NCBI GenBank assembly: GCA_025345505.1 | Contig: JANVCC010000073.1 | Span: forward strand, 314,589-378,588 | Length of the DNA: 64,000 bases | Reading direction: 5' to 3' | Source: Todiramphus chloris collaris | Taxonomy: Eukaryota; Chordata; Aves; Coraciiformes; Alcedinidae | Shown: positions 36,177 through 49,100 of the stretch, in pieces | Layout of the letters: the number at the start of each line of letters is the position of its first letter | How positions within the stretch are numbered: the stretch's first letter is position 1 | The notes under the pieces: model-generated | What the model was told of the DNA's origin: nothing | Databases searched by the model: none | Seen by the model: only the letters and a program-made list of their open reading frames with translations | Made by a program: the position numbers and the translations under genes

Positions 36177-39100
36177 GTTGTTACCACGTAATTTTTACTG
36201 CTAGGAAAAAAAAAATTCTCTTTACCCACCTTGCCTTTTCCTTGCGATGGAGCCGGCACACGCGGCTCTCCCCTGGCAGGCTGGGGACAGAATCTTGCTC
36301 TCCCAGGAGGAGACAGGCCAGAGAGCGCAGCTTTTCCCCAGGACCAGCTTCCCTGGGACTCTGCTCCTTGTGCCCAGAGAGGTGGTGGCGGTACCCAGGC
36401 TGGAAGGGGTCTGTGCACAAGCCCACTCCTCGCGTGGTCTGCTGCCCTCACTGTGGCCCCCGTGCCATCCTTGCTGCCCACACAGCTCTGGGGAGGAAAC
36501 CGCAGCACAAGGCAGTGAGGAAAACCATCAGAGGGCCCAGGAGACCTGGCGGTGGGTGCTGGAGTGTCAGCCCCAGGCAGGAGACACTGGCTGCTCTCTG
36601 TGCCACCATCAAAGGCACACGGCCCTGGGGTCCTGCTGTGCCAGGGAGGGGAGCTGCCCGCACCCAGTTCAGCTGCTGGCCCCTCCGCCTTCCCCAGAGT
36701 GGCAGCTCTCTGTGCCTGGGGTCCCGCTGTGCCAGGGAGGGGAGCTGCCCGCACCCAGGTCAGCTGCTGGCCCCTCCGCCTTCCCCAGAGTGGCAGCTCT
36801 CTGCAGTCACGTCCACGCTGCACCCACCGCTGAGAGAGCAGGGCACCGAGACAGACGGAGCAGCCCCGGCCCCAGCCAGCACAGACCAGCGTGGCACAGG
36901 CTCTCCAGCACCCAGTTTGATGCTGGTATGAAGACCCCCAGCAGATAAAGCTCCCAAGTGTGTTCTGACCCCTCAGCTCTCTGTGTCCGCTCACCTACGG
37001 ACCGCGCTTTGTCAGGGGGAGCTCCCGAGTGGCCCCGTGCCAAATCAGTTTTTCAGTCAGTGATGTCAGGGATAACACTCTCATTTCCCAGTCTGTCTGC
37101 TGAGGCACTTCCCCTCTTCTCTCCAGCCATCTTTACGGCAGCTAATGAGCTGCAGAAGCCCTTGCTAGTGGTTGGTTGCTTTTTTTCAGTATCATGTATA
37201 ATAAATGTGGGTTTGATTAAATTTTTACACGTTGCTTCATGCATCAAACAGGAATGTGATATTCCACTGGCACCACGACACAAACCCCTCCTCAGACAAA
37301 CATTCATTTCCCAAACTGTTTCTGCAGCAAGTGTCGCTTCCACATTAAGACAAGACGATTGTGACAGTTTCCTGGGGGCTGCTGAGACAACATCTGCTCC
37401 AAGGTTTTCAATCAACATGCCTTAATTTTCACAACTCCAGAGCAAACATATTTATGGTAAATAACCCATCTCAGATGGAGTGAAACCAGGTAACCTTTTC
37501 AGTCTGTGCAAACATACATTTGTTTCTGGCAGAAACTTGGAATCTTACTCATTCTGTGTAACTAAGTAAAGCTGATGATCTGTTTAAACCAGCTTCATTC
37601 AAGCTCGAGCCCCAGCCCGTCTCAGCCTTGGCCGGGAGGCTGTGTTTTAAGGAACATAGACACTTCTCCAGAAGGCCTCACGTGTTCAGCAGCATCCCCT
37701 GGGGTGCTCACAACCACCTGCTTTTAGGACGAGGAGCAAGGAGCCTCTCTACCCACACCATGCCCTGCTGCTCAGCCCCTGGAGCTGCTGGGCCGGGTGT
37801 CCGGGGACAATCCAACAGCCGTACGGGACTTGGAGGCGCTGGCCCTGAGCCTTGGGGCCAGTGCTGCTGCAAGAGCCTCCTGGGCAGGTTCACAGGTCTG
37901 ACCCCATGGGAAAGCCTGAGGTCACATCCCTCTCCTGCCCAACGCTTCTGTCCAGCTTTGCCTGAGCTTCACTGACCCCAAAGGGTTCATCGCCATTTCC
38001 CAGGCAGGAATCACCCCTTTCCCAGCTCTCCCAACCTGCAAGGTATCTCCGAGCCATAACGATGTTTTATGGATTAAAGTCAGGGAATGGAGAGAAACAA
38101 CGCCACGGGGATTACAGCGATGACTTTCATGAGGAGCAGGGGAGGGATTTCCATCAGTGAATCACTTGACCATCTTTTATTTCGTTTATGTTTTTATTAC
38201 AGAACTTTGTAGCAGCAGTTGTGATTAATCTGGCTAATTCCACCCGGCAATAAACACCCGGCCAGTAAATCACGCACCACTAACTGGTGCTGCACTGGGG
38301 AAGGCTCTGCTGCCTGCGGGCAGGATGCGCGCTGAGGCACCACAGAACTTCCTGCCGCCTTTTGCCCATCGCTGCCTGAACCGTGCCTAGGAAATTCTGA
38401 TCCCAGAGTTCCTGGGCTCGGCCACATCAACTGGGGCTCTCCAGGAGACAGAAGAGGATGTGGCAGCCCCAGCCCTTCGGAGTGAGGAGGACGTTCCTCG
38501 CTGCTCCGTGGCACAGCACCCAGCTGCCTTTGAAGCTCGGTGCGTTTGCACTCAGCCTTGGCCCAGATCACTGACACAGGGAGAGCTTTGCGTGTCTGAT
38601 TTAGCAGATGCTTCTCCTCCTGTCTGCCAGCATCACTTTTCTGCCAAAAGACAAACTCTTCTTGATCGGGAAGAAATAACTGATCTGCAGGCAGCTCTTG
38701 GTCACAGCTCCGGCTCCTGTTTGTGAAGCACTCTGGCCCCGGGGACAGGCGTGCCTGGTGGGCATCTCCAGGCAGTGCCCGGTGGGCATCTCCGAGGCAG
38801 TCCGTGCGACGCAGAGGGAGGGGTGCCCAGGCGCGAGGTCAGGGCTGGACTGGGGATGCCCCATGGTGGGATGTTGGTGCGAGAAGAGCCGAGCTGGCGG
38901 CAGTGCAGGGGGCGTGGGGGGAGGCTCCAGCACAGGGCAGAGCCGGGCGGGTGTCACAGGGGTGGGAGAGTCTCTGGAGCACTTGCTTTGCTCCAGCATC
39001 TCGGAAGCTTTTTCCAGGCCCCTGCAGCAGCAGCAGCTGCGATAGATCATGACGGGGATTGATCCCACCACTCTGAGCTGCCTACTTGGGCATCCTTTAG

Positions 39101-40730
39101 GTTGCTGTCAAGGACCAGTTCAGCAGCAGGTTTGGGGTTCGTTATCAGCAGCAGCTGGGAGGGGCACACCCGGGATAAAGAACGGAGCCAGGCAGTGGAG
39201 AGGCGATACCATACTGGTGTCATTCCCCTTACGAGGGGAGGGCTGGCTGGGGGTGCCTGGTTTCAGTGTGTGGCTTCAGCTCGCAGACGGAGCGGGGAAA
39301 GCAGCATCTTGGATACAGGTAGAGCCTTCCCATGCCTATTGCTTGCTTTGTCTCTTGTTTCATTAGTGTTATGATCATTAGCGCTGTTGCTGCTCAGCCT
39401 TTTGTCTCCAAATTATGCTTACTTCTGAAGGCCTGAAAAGGCCATTTGTGGCTCTGCACGAAGAGGCATCGCCGGGTGTGCAGGGACCTGGCAGCAGAGC
39501 AGCGTGCTGGGTGCGAAGGCAGGTTGGAGACTTCGCTGTCCCTGCCTGCCCTTGTTTGTCCTCGTGCCTCCCCAAAGCCCTGCTCTTTGCCGGGAGCTTT
39601 CTCCCAGCCTTGCATCTCTGGAAAGCCCAGAGGTTTCCAGCACTGGAGGGAAGCGATCTGAGCCAAGCCACATTCTGAAGCAGTTTTTATTTCCCTGGAG
39701 AGGCTGCAGCAGTAGTTCTGAAGGGAGAACACTTAATGCTCAATTTAGCTTCACATGACCTAATTTGCCACCACTTATTCAATGAGGGGGAAGCAAGTGA
39801 CAAGAAATCTTTGCACATGGACCTTGGGAGCTGCTAAATTCCTGGGGACGCTGAGCGGAGGGATGTTCCCGCAGTGGTGTTTGTGCGGGAGGATCGGTCA
39901 CTTGTTGGCAATGAGTTGGAGACAGGAACTGGTGGTCCCTTGGGCGGCTGCAGTGGGTTCCCAGTCCAAGCCTCTATGAAGCTGGGCTCCAATGCTTTGA
40001 GTCTTCCATCAAGATCACAGCTAACATGCATCTCTCCTGGGGCTGCCTTCTGCGATTGCATGCTGGGGGCAGCCTGCAGGGATTACTTGCTCCATCCACC
40101 TTGTGCATCACTCTGCACGTCCCTGTGCCTACCTCGTCTGCCAGGGAATTGCCTGCTTTTCTAACCCAAAAGCACCGCACCTTTGAATTTAATATTTCTG
40201 TGCTATTATGTGGCCTGTGCTTCTGCCTGTCCCCGGTCCCTCCTCTCCCACCTCCAGCGTGCTGCTCCTCTCTGAGGTGCCTGCAGCTCTTTCCCATTTC
40301 TCTCAGCCCTCTGTCCCTGCATGCCCTGTCCCCTGCCCGCGTCGCCCACCTGTGATCATCCTTTGGAAGGGACATGAGATGCGAAGGTAAAAGCAAGGGT
40401 GCTCTGAGACACATGCAGTCTTCTGGGGTATTTGACTCGATGCTCTGTCGTATGTCCTTCCCTCGGCCGAGCCCGCCCTTCCTCCTGACAGCTCGTACGG
40501 TTCCGTGCGAGGTCAGAGCAGCGCCTTTCCGCAGCGGGAGACCGCGCTGTCCCGCTCCCCTTCCAAAGGGCCTGTTCCCAACACGCCTTGTCTCTAACAC
40601 ATCACATGCAGGGTTTTTATTTAAGCAAACAAGGACGAATGTTTGCTGGTAAACACTCCGGGGAAGCGTGCCAAGGCGTGTATCCTCCCATCCCTTACAG
40701 GAACGTGAAACATCAGCGCGCTGCCAGCCA
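36177..40730. other. Intergenic, no gene recognised
   Basis: Contains the 91-bp duplication. AT-rich unique patches at about 37,050-37,620 and 38,040-38,280 resemble the other candidate regulatory islands ('gtataataaatgtgggtttg' at 37,195 and on; 'cttttatttcgtttatgttt' at 38,173 and on). The block 38,700-39,050 is GC-rich with imperfect duplication of 'ggtgggcatctcc'. No exon recognised. Confidence 0.45.
36624..36804. repeat. 91-bp unit, two near-identical tandem copies
   Basis: 'cctggggtcctgctgtgcca' begins at 36,624 and its copy ('cctggggtcccgctgtgcca') at 36,715. Both continue with 'gggaggggagctgcccgcac' and end in 'cagagtggcagctctctg'. Only about two differences are seen over 90 bases, so this is a recent local duplication about 450 bases right of the gap. 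Confidence 0.95.
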
Positions 40731-40905
40731 CGAGGACCGCAATGTTTTTCCTTTCATACATAAAAATGTCTTACTAATTAATCATCCCCTCGCAGTAGCC
40801 AAATCCGAGGCAGCTCTGCCATATGCTAACGCGCGCCGGGACGTCGCGAGCTGTGAAGTGTTTAATACTAATCAGGTGCAGAGATTATTGCTCCCTCTCC
40901 GCAGA
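40731..40905. promoter_or_regulatory. Candidate conserved regulatory element
   Basis: AT-rich island with TAATTA at 40,775-40,780, followed by 'aatactaatcaggtgcagag', which joins a homeodomain-like TAATC and a CAGGTG E-box. It lies next to a CpG-rich stretch (40,830-40,855). No coding or repeat signal. Confidence 0.35.
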
Positions 40906-41929
40906 GGCAGCGGCACCGCGGCCTCTGAGCGAGAGGTCAGAACCCACCCCCTCCAGCTCCTCTGCTGCTTCTCCACGCTCTGCTCCCAGTGCCCGTCATC
41001 CCTGGCAGGGGGACCCACCGGTGCCCCTGCCCCGGTCCTGCCCTGGCGCTGCCTCACGGGGTGAGGAGCAACCGCAGCTGCCGAGAGCGGAACGACGCGG
41101 GCGGGCTGAGGGCAGAGGCAGGGATACGTCCCACCAAGGCAGCGCCCGGCCCCTGCTGCGAGCGCTCGGAGCCCAGAGGGGTGCTGAGGGCACGGGCTAC
41201 ATCTTCCAGGGGAGCTGCAAGGTAGGCGAGACTTTCCAACAGGTTTTCATGCCACAAACACAGGATTGTCTCCAGAACAAATCACAGATTCCTGCTGGGC
41301 TCGCCACGTGGCTTGTGTCAGAGCCCCTCCTGAAGAATTTCCCCAGAGTAAGTTCAACAAATGCCTTAAAATATATTTAGAACAGTAAGTAGTGGTTAAA
41401 ACAGACAAAAACTTTAGTTCTGTGACAAACATTTCATTTTTCGGGGTCTCAATCTTCCAAGAAGCGTTTTTTCTGAAGTCTGTTCTGGTCTTTTCATTTC
41501 CCTTGAGACAGCTGTGCTCTTCCTCCTGCAGACCACACACCTTCTGCTTCCTCAGAGACAGAGCAGCTCTAGAGATCCCTCCAGGGCGGACGCTCCAGCT
41601 GCTGCTGTGCCACGAGGACCTGGCACAACCCCGTGCGGCACTCGGGGAAGGACCCTCGCGCCCAGGAGCTTTCGGAGCCTCTGACTGAGCGGGATGCCCG
41701 GAGGAAGGTCAGTCGAGCCCTGCGCTCGATGCCGCGTCGCTGCGCGTCTCTCGCTGCAGCACCTGCTTGGTGCTCGCCCGGCGATGCACCGAGAGATCAG
41801 CTCCCACCCTGCTCTGGCAGCGTGATGCGAGTCCTGCGGGAGCCTGTAATTGTGAGCATGCCACTTAATAAACGCTGTGGATCACAGGCACCACCTGGGG
41901 TTTGGGTCCGGGTGGGTGTTACTGGTGAA
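40906..41929. other. Intergenic, no gene recognised
   Basis: GC-rich with a short AT patch (41,360-41,480). No recognisable exon, repeat or RNA gene. Confidence 0.45.
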
Positions 41930-42120
41930 TAAATGCCTCAAAGTGCTTTCTCCTTAATTACGTCCATAAAGAACAGATGTATCATGGGCCCTCCGTTATG
42001 GCTATAAAGAGCATCACAAACAAATCATTAATACACATAAAAATGGCAGGTAATTAATTTTAATTTTAGCATAAATACTATCGTATGACTTTATTACCAG
42101 CCTGACCTTCAGGAGGGGAA
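41930..42120. promoter_or_regulatory. Candidate conserved regulatory element
   Basis: Compact AT-rich island with TAATTA at 41,955-41,960 and 42,051-42,056, plus 'aaatcattaatacacataaa' between them. It sits between GC-rich flanks without repeats. Inferred enhancer-like element. Confidence 0.4.
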
Positions 42121-43189
42121 TCACAGCATCATAGATGGCCAGGGCCAAGCAGCTGGAGATGAGAGTCCCCAGCAGCGTGGCCGGCCCTGGGCGAAAGCCC
42201 CACAGCACGGAGGCCTTTCAGAGACTGGAACAGCCGGGAGAAATCCACCCCGTGCATCAGTTAACGCTGCAGACACCAAGGGGAAGAGGAGATGCTGCAG
42301 CAGCATGGAGAAATGGGTAACTACTTCCCCTGGGCTGGGGAGACACGGAGTAATGAAGAGAAGGACAAAGGGCCTTTCATTTGCTGTTTGACTCTGTGCT
42401 CTCGATGGCAGGAGCTCTCTTTTGCTGCTCCCCTGTGCCCTGGGTGGATCTGGGACAGGCCACAGCCCTCAGGCAGGAGAGGTGGCTTTGAGCCTTGAAG
42501 GGACAGGTCACCTTCTGCCACCACTAACCACCCTCCTGCCCGGACCTGCAGGCTGCATGCCTGCCTGTAGAAGAGCCTGGCAACCCCTGCTGCTCTCTGA
42601 GATGTTGCCCGACCACCTCTGAGGTTTGCTGGTGCTCCAGCCCCACATCTGGCCCAGCACACAGCTGTCCAGGGCAAGCCTGAGGCTGGAAGACAAATTG
42701 TGCCAAGTGCACCATGGAAGATGGGCAGGACAAACTGTGGTAAAGAGCTCGATGGGTCAGCTCTAGGCTGTGTGAGGAGCATGGTGTGTCTCGGCTGTTT
42801 TAACTCATGGCAGTGCCAGGGGGTACCCACAGAAGCATAGCTACCCAGGCTGTGCCCCTCTCGTTTGGGCTGGGCTCATTAGGAGCCCCACTACACCTTG
42901 TGTGCCTGGCTCTGCGGTCCAGACCCCTGAGCAGCACCCCTGCTGTGGGCAGAAGGACAAACCCCAGCACTCTCTGTGTGTCCCCAGCCAGCCAGGGCTT
43001 CCACCTGATCCGTGAAGCCGAAGGGAGAATCAAGCAAGGACTTACAAGTCCACATGTGTGTGTGTGTGAGCCGTGGGAGGCGGACTCTGTCCATCCTCTG
43101 CTGCAGCTCCAGATGTCCGTGTGCATGTGCCTCGTGTTTGTGTTCATCTCCTTAACGAATGTTGTGTTCACTCTGTCCTGGGCTGATAC
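42121..43189. other. Intergenic, no gene recognised
   Basis: GC-moderate unique sequence; a (TG)5-like run (cacatgtgtgtgtgtgtgag) is at about 43,051-43,070. No exon recognised. Confidence 0.45.
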
Positions 43190-43500
43190 AAATAAATGAC
43201 AGGAGATGAGTGTCAATTTGTGAGGCAAAGAGAATAAAATAAAAGCAGTTCACAGGCAGGAAAGCAGCAAGTCGCACTTGTGAAGCCCTGAGCCTGAATA
43301 AATCATCTCGTGACTGAATGAACTGTCATGAAGGCTGACAGAAGCTCAATCCAGAAGCAGTTATCCCATGCTCGGGTATCAATTACAATTGCTAATTTTG
43401 AAACCGAAACCAGCTAATGCTAACTGGGGACCGAGAATTAAACTGTCAAGAGTTAAACTGTCAAATGCGTTTTCTGGTTGTTCTCAGCAGGAATTTCGAG
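43190..43500. promoter_or_regulatory. Candidate conserved regulatory element
   Basis: AT-rich unique sequence with 'caattacaattgctaatttt' (43,380-43,399) and 'gaattaaactgtcaagagtt' followed by a second 'aaactgtcaa', giving two direct ATTAAACTGTCAA-like words about 15 bases apart (43,436-43,465). No coding or repeat-family signal. Confidence 0.35.
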
Positions 43501-45819
43501 TTTGAAATGGCCAAAGCTGCTGGGCCATGAAAGACATACAGCTGCTGTGAGATGAGAGAAGAAATCGCAGGCACTGGCTTTCATCTCAAGTGGGTTTGCT
43601 TGTGAGAGGATATGGAAGGCATTTCTGCCCTGCCTTCCCCTCCAGTGACCGAGCCACACTGGCAGGCTGGTGTGGATGCTGTTGGACTCCATGGAGAAAG
43701 AGCTCCTGCCTTGCTGTCTCCAGGTAAGAGAGATGAGGCAGCAGGGATATGAAAATGTGAGATGCCGTTAGGGTCTCCAGCCTGTGAGGTCCTGCACGTC
43801 ATGAAGAGTCATGGCCCTGACTTGGGCTTGTAAGCTCATGTTTCCCAAGCCAGGCTCCCGAGTGGGCCTCCCAAGGGTCTCGCAGGGGCTGGTGCTGCTG
43901 GCAGAGGCTGGCCGCATGGAAAACCGAGCTCCAGACCCATCTCTGCCCAAGTGCTTCCCCCTCCCCCTGGATAAGAGCAGACCTTCAGCTGGAGACCAGG
44001 CTAGTCTCATCTGCACTGCTGTGGAGAAAGTTGACTCATGGGGTCAGGGCAAGCCATTCAGTTGCTATTTTTAGGTGTTTTCTAGCTTTAGCAAGTTGAA
44101 CAGTGTCGGTGTCTCACTGCAGAGCCACCAGGTCCCTGTGCTGCCCACCTCCCAGCTGCGTTTCTAAGTGGGATGAGATGCCAAGAGGAGAGACTCGTGG
44201 ATGTATCCATTTCCCACCAAAAGGAACCACAGCTCCATCCCTCTCCTGCCCCTGTTTCCTTTGCTCAATGGCTCTGCTGCTCCATTCCCTCAGGAGCTGC
44301 TGCTGACAGCCCTGGGCTCAGCAGGAGCATCTCCTGCCTGCTGAGGAGTGGGGGGGCTTTGGAGGGTCTGCCACTGTCCTGAGCAGCTGCAGAAGTGTCT
44401 GAGCAACGTGAGCCGTCCCTTCCCTTCAGGACCTGTCACTGTGGAAACGGAGGGCTGTTGCTGGCCATGCCCAGTTTCTCCCACCCCTGTCAGAAGGTCT
44501 CTGAGCTCTCCTGGGAGTGCTTGTCCATAGTTGAAGGTGGAAGCATCACACTTGCTGCCTGTCTGCAGGAAACGTGCACCAGCACAGCACCAAGGTCAGG
44601 CGGTTGCCCATGGCTGTAGGCACAGTCGCCTGGTCCAGATGGCCAGCTGGAAGGCAGGGCTGGAAGCCAGCATAGCAGTTCAGCAGTGACAGGCAGAAAC
44701 AGCCTGCGAGGTCCACCCCTGTTTCCTTCCCGCTACCCCATGCTGACTTTTGCCTGGATGTTTTCTATATAATGAGCTCCTCCAAAAAAAAAAGCTTTTA
44801 AACTCAAAAGTGAAGTTCTACCTGAAGAGAAACTGGAACAAGCTGCTTTTGAAAGGACAGGAACCTCAGAAGCAGCTGAGTGCGTCGGAACAGAAATGAA
44901 AGGTGATCATAAATAAATCTGCCCCTGCCCTGTGCCCTCCCAGCAGGTCCTGTCCTCTGCGTTTGCCTCCCACACCAGCTGGGTCACTGTCATGAGTTCT
45001 AGCAGCACTTCAGAGCCCCTCCGAGGCCTGTCCTTGGCACTGTCACCCCCCTCACCCCGCTTCCCCCATCCCACACCATCTGCTCCTCCCCCCTGGCAGC
45101 GCGGTGGTGGCAGGGAAGGTGCCAGAGGAGAAGCTGTTTCTCTGAGATACCTGGGGCACCACCCAGGCACTGATGGGCAAGGTTGTGAGCGCAGTCCCTC
45201 CGAGCAGCTCCTGGGCTGGCTTCTCTCCTTGCCCCGGGGGCTGGACCAGCCATTCCTGTCTCACCACTGGCCTTGGTCTCAGCCCTGCTGAGGATGAGAA
45301 GGCACCTGCAGCCCTGTGTGCCAGGACCCCTTAATTAACACCAATGTCCATGGGGCACCAGATGCCCCTCGTCTCTGGAGGGGACCCCGGCCAGGACTCC
45401 CGTGGGACCAGTGTCGTGGGGAAGTGCACTGGTTGGCTGCCTGGCAGGAGAGGGAGTCGAGACAGAGGAGGAGGAGAGATCCTGAGGGGTCCAGGATTTT
45501 GGCAGGGGAAGAAGGGGCCAGAGCGAGCGCGCCAAGGAGGAAGGGAGCCCAGAGCAAGCGGGAGCACCCGGGCATCAGCAGCGCTGGGGTCGTTGCAGGA
45601 GATGGGAAACATTTTCCTTTTCTCTTTTGGGCCAAACCCCTTCCTAAGCAGCGATGCTTAGCGTTTCTAGAGCGATTGCACAGTGACACCCAGAGGACAG
45701 ACCCCGAAAGCTGTCACAATCCCACCAGCACTGCACTGGGACAGAGGTGATGGGGATACTGGTCCAGCAGAGCTCTGCAGAGCCATCCAGGATGGAGATC
45801 AGAGGCGAATTCTCCCTAT
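43501..45819. other. Intergenic, no gene recognised
   Basis: GC-rich unique sequence with a short A-run at 44,785-44,794. Chance open frames only. Confidence 0.45.
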
Positions 45820-46145
45820 CCGTAATCTGCTGTGATGCTGGACACATCTCATATGAGGAAAATAAATAATTCATTTCTGTTCTAGAAATACAGATTTCAA
45901 TATTGAACAGTAACAGCATTTATTTCCAGGAGAGGAAATCGCCCCCCAGGCCCTATAAATATTTATGTCAAGCCAGGCAAAAAAACATGTTGGTGATTTA
46001 GCATGTCTTTAAAAGTTATGTTGCATACAAACCAGCCCATATTTAATTAAATATTTCGCTGCAGTGTCTATGGCCACTGCTCAGCCATTTGCAGCCATGT
46101 TGATGCATTTAAAGTTTAGATCAGCAAAAGACAAAAACCACAGAA
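45820..46145. promoter_or_regulatory. Candidate conserved regulatory element
   Basis: AT-rich island with the palindrome TTTAATTAAA at 46,042-46,051, CTATAAATA at 45,953-45,961 and 'aaataaataattcatttctg' near 45,861. Flanks are GC-rich. Inferred regulatory element; TATA-like words are not followed by a recognisable first exon. Confidence 0.38.
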
Positions 46146-49100
46146 TGGAAATGTAAAGGGGCGAGGGCCATGGCTCTGGCCGTGGCTGGCAGGACTGGGA
46201 GGGTGAATTGGGGAGCAGGAGGTGTTTATTACCATGACGGGAAGAGGCAGTGAGTGATCACCCCAAGGGGCTCTTCTTGCCACCACGTGCCCATGGAAGA
46301 GGATGAGCTGCTGGGGTGTGAGGAGCCCTGCCGAGGACGGGGTGGATTTTGGCACGTGTACCCCCTGGCACTGCCTAAAGGCAGCAGCACATTCGGCTCC
46401 CAGCTGCCAGGGGACCGCGGTGATCCCGTGGGTGAGGCCGCATCCCAGGGAGGATGGGTCAGCTCCTGCCTCTGAAAGGTGTGGGGGTTCCTCTGGGGGG
46501 AACACAGCCCCAGACAAATGGTGGCCCAGGTCCCTGGTGCTTCGCAGCAACATAGGATTTTGCAGAGCAGCAGAACCCGGAGCGTTTGAACACACTGATG
46601 TCTCCAAAGCCTGCACCAGGCAAGTACCAGTGCTACCATGGGATGAGAGCAGAGCAGAGGAAAAATTGGGTCAGGACAGGGGGTGAAGCTGCAGGAACAG
46701 GCTGCAGGTGCTTGCTGGTTGCCCAGCTAAAAGCTGAACACTGTGAATGAGGTGAAGGTCAGAGTCAGGCCAACGGCTGCTGGGTCATGGTCCACAGTCA
46801 GGCTGCTTTAGGGGCTAGGACGATGGAACTGAAGTTCAAGGGTGGGTTAGTGTTAGAGACAGAGAACCAGAGTCAAGGGCAAGTTACTGTAGTATCCATT
46901 GGGTTTGCGGGTGGCCAGGACCTGAGCTTGAAGGAGGCGTGTGGGACCGTGGTGCTCAGATGCAGCCCAAGGCTTTTAAACTGTTAGAAATCGTAAAAAA
47001 AAAAAAAAATCTATTGGCATAGAAGAAATCTCATTTCCTCTGTGAGAGTGAATTACCTTAAGGAGGAAATAGAGAACAAACAAGAATGTCTCTGTGGAGA
47101 GTGCCTGCGCTGCCAGCAGGCCTGCAGCCCTCGCTCAGCAAAGGAAAGGATGAGTAATTCTGAGATACAGCCTCAAAGACTCTGCCCGGGTGACCCGTAT
47201 ATTAGGAGTCATTCAGAAATCACAGGTATTCACACAGCATCAAAGTGTCATTTCCATGAAGACACAAGCTCCTGCGGTGTATCTGTTGGAGGAACCGTGT
47301 TGCTTTGCCCCGTCGATTGAATTTCGCCTGTGGGTTTAGTCGGAGGATTATTATTTTGCACTAGTTTAAGCACCTGCACATCACTGCCAGCACACCAAAT
47401 AACGAGTTCTGTGTCCCCAAAGATGAAATAGCAACGCGCTGCAGAGTGCAGGGGAGGAAATAGAGCTGAGCTTTGCAATTTAATTAACGTTGTGACACCG
47501 AGAGGGATCTCCCCGGTAGCGGGACATTGCCCAGGAGCAGCTGCACGTCGCACAGGGTGATTTTTCACCTCCTAAGGGCAACATTACCCCTCCTTGTTAA
47601 GACTGAAGTTCCTTGTGTCGGAGCCACGCGACCGACCTGTCTCTGTGGGGAGCAGGACGTGGTGGACACCACGGGGGCTGTGCTGCGGGTACCAAACAGC
47701 TCGTGCTGGGATTCAGCATCAGGCTGCAGGGGCTGGACTCGGGAGGGGGATGTTACCAGGCTCTAGCTGAAGAAAACCAAGGTACACAATGGTGACTCAA
47801 CAGGGTGTAATAATGTGAGGAAAAAATGGGGAAGACTTAAATTGTTGATCTGCTTTCAAAAATACGCAATCCTGTACTGCAGCCCCTGCTCCACCTGGCA
47901 GCCAATCCTGTACCTGGACCCAAAACATCACTTGGGGCTGGAGGAATTACAGGCCAGTAAGAGTTGTGTTTGTTCCTGGAAAAGGGTTTTAAACTGTGAT
48001 TAAAAATAGACTAACAGAGCACAGATGGGATGACATGGATCCCGTGAAGGAAAATGTGTCAGCCTCTCCAAAACACCCCCGACACAGCTCCTATTTCCAG
48101 TGGGAGGTTCAGCCCACTTGGGTGAGCCAGAGGTCTGGGCAAGGTGCAGAGCACTGCAGACAGGGAGGAGGCCAGGAGCAGGATTCCGTTATGGAAAAAA
48201 GCAAGGCTCAGGAAACTAAGGGAGCTTAATCTTCAGTTTTTGGTGAACGCTACCACCATAGATCTCATCGCTGCGTATATTAATGTTTTTCACAGTGATC
48301 TGGAAAGTACAAAGGGCTGGGAAGCAGGGCCCAGTTTGCAGATGACACAGAGGGAAGTTAATTGAATCCAGAAAAGCCCATAAGCACCTCAGAGAAACCC
48401 AAGCCAGGGAAGTGGGTGGTGAGTTTGCAGCTGAACATCCGCTCCAACAAACAAACACGTCTCAGCAAGCGCACAGCCTGGCTCTGCAGCACGCGGCTGT
48501 CCCTGCCCGGGCAGGCGGGAGCTCGCTGAAGGGAAAGAGCTGCTGTAGCGATGGGGACCATGTGTGAGCTAAGATCTGCGGATGATGTGTCCAATTTTGG
48601 TAGCAAACGGCATCAGTGAGAACACCTGGTTGTAGGAGATGCTCTCAGTTATCTGATTGCCAATTAATTCTCAGTGGGAGGAGAGGGACGGGGAGGGGCA
48701 GCATCTGGGCTCCATCTCCCTGGGTGGGGATACTTCACGCCACTCCAGGGAAGTTCTGGAGACCTTGCAGCTAACTCTGTAAATAAATTGGGTTGCACAA
48801 AAGAAAAGCCTGACCCCAGGCACTGTTCTCTGTCCTGCCCTCAGTGTCCTGGGCTGCAGGACCACGTCTGACCAGAGCCCAGGTACCTGTCCTGGGACTG
48901 CTCGATAAATTCCCCGGGGAAGTTGGAGAGTCCTGGGAGGAAGTGCAAGGTGAGCAGAGAGGCTGTGGAGACTGATGGATTTTGGAGAAGGAGAGGGAAA
49001 GGGACTTTCCAAGGGATTGTAAGAGGTTGCCTGGGAGCAGCAGTGCTGCAGGCTCTGAGGCCGTGTGCCCCAAGGCCACGGTGAGTGGCACAGCCATGCA

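Noticed and set aside
35849..36994. 381-codon open frame on the minus strand
   Set aside because: It runs through 100 N and poly-lysine produced by the poly-T; an artefact.
39028..39042. CAGCAGCAGCAGCTG run
   Set aside because: Only four triplets; too short to be notable.
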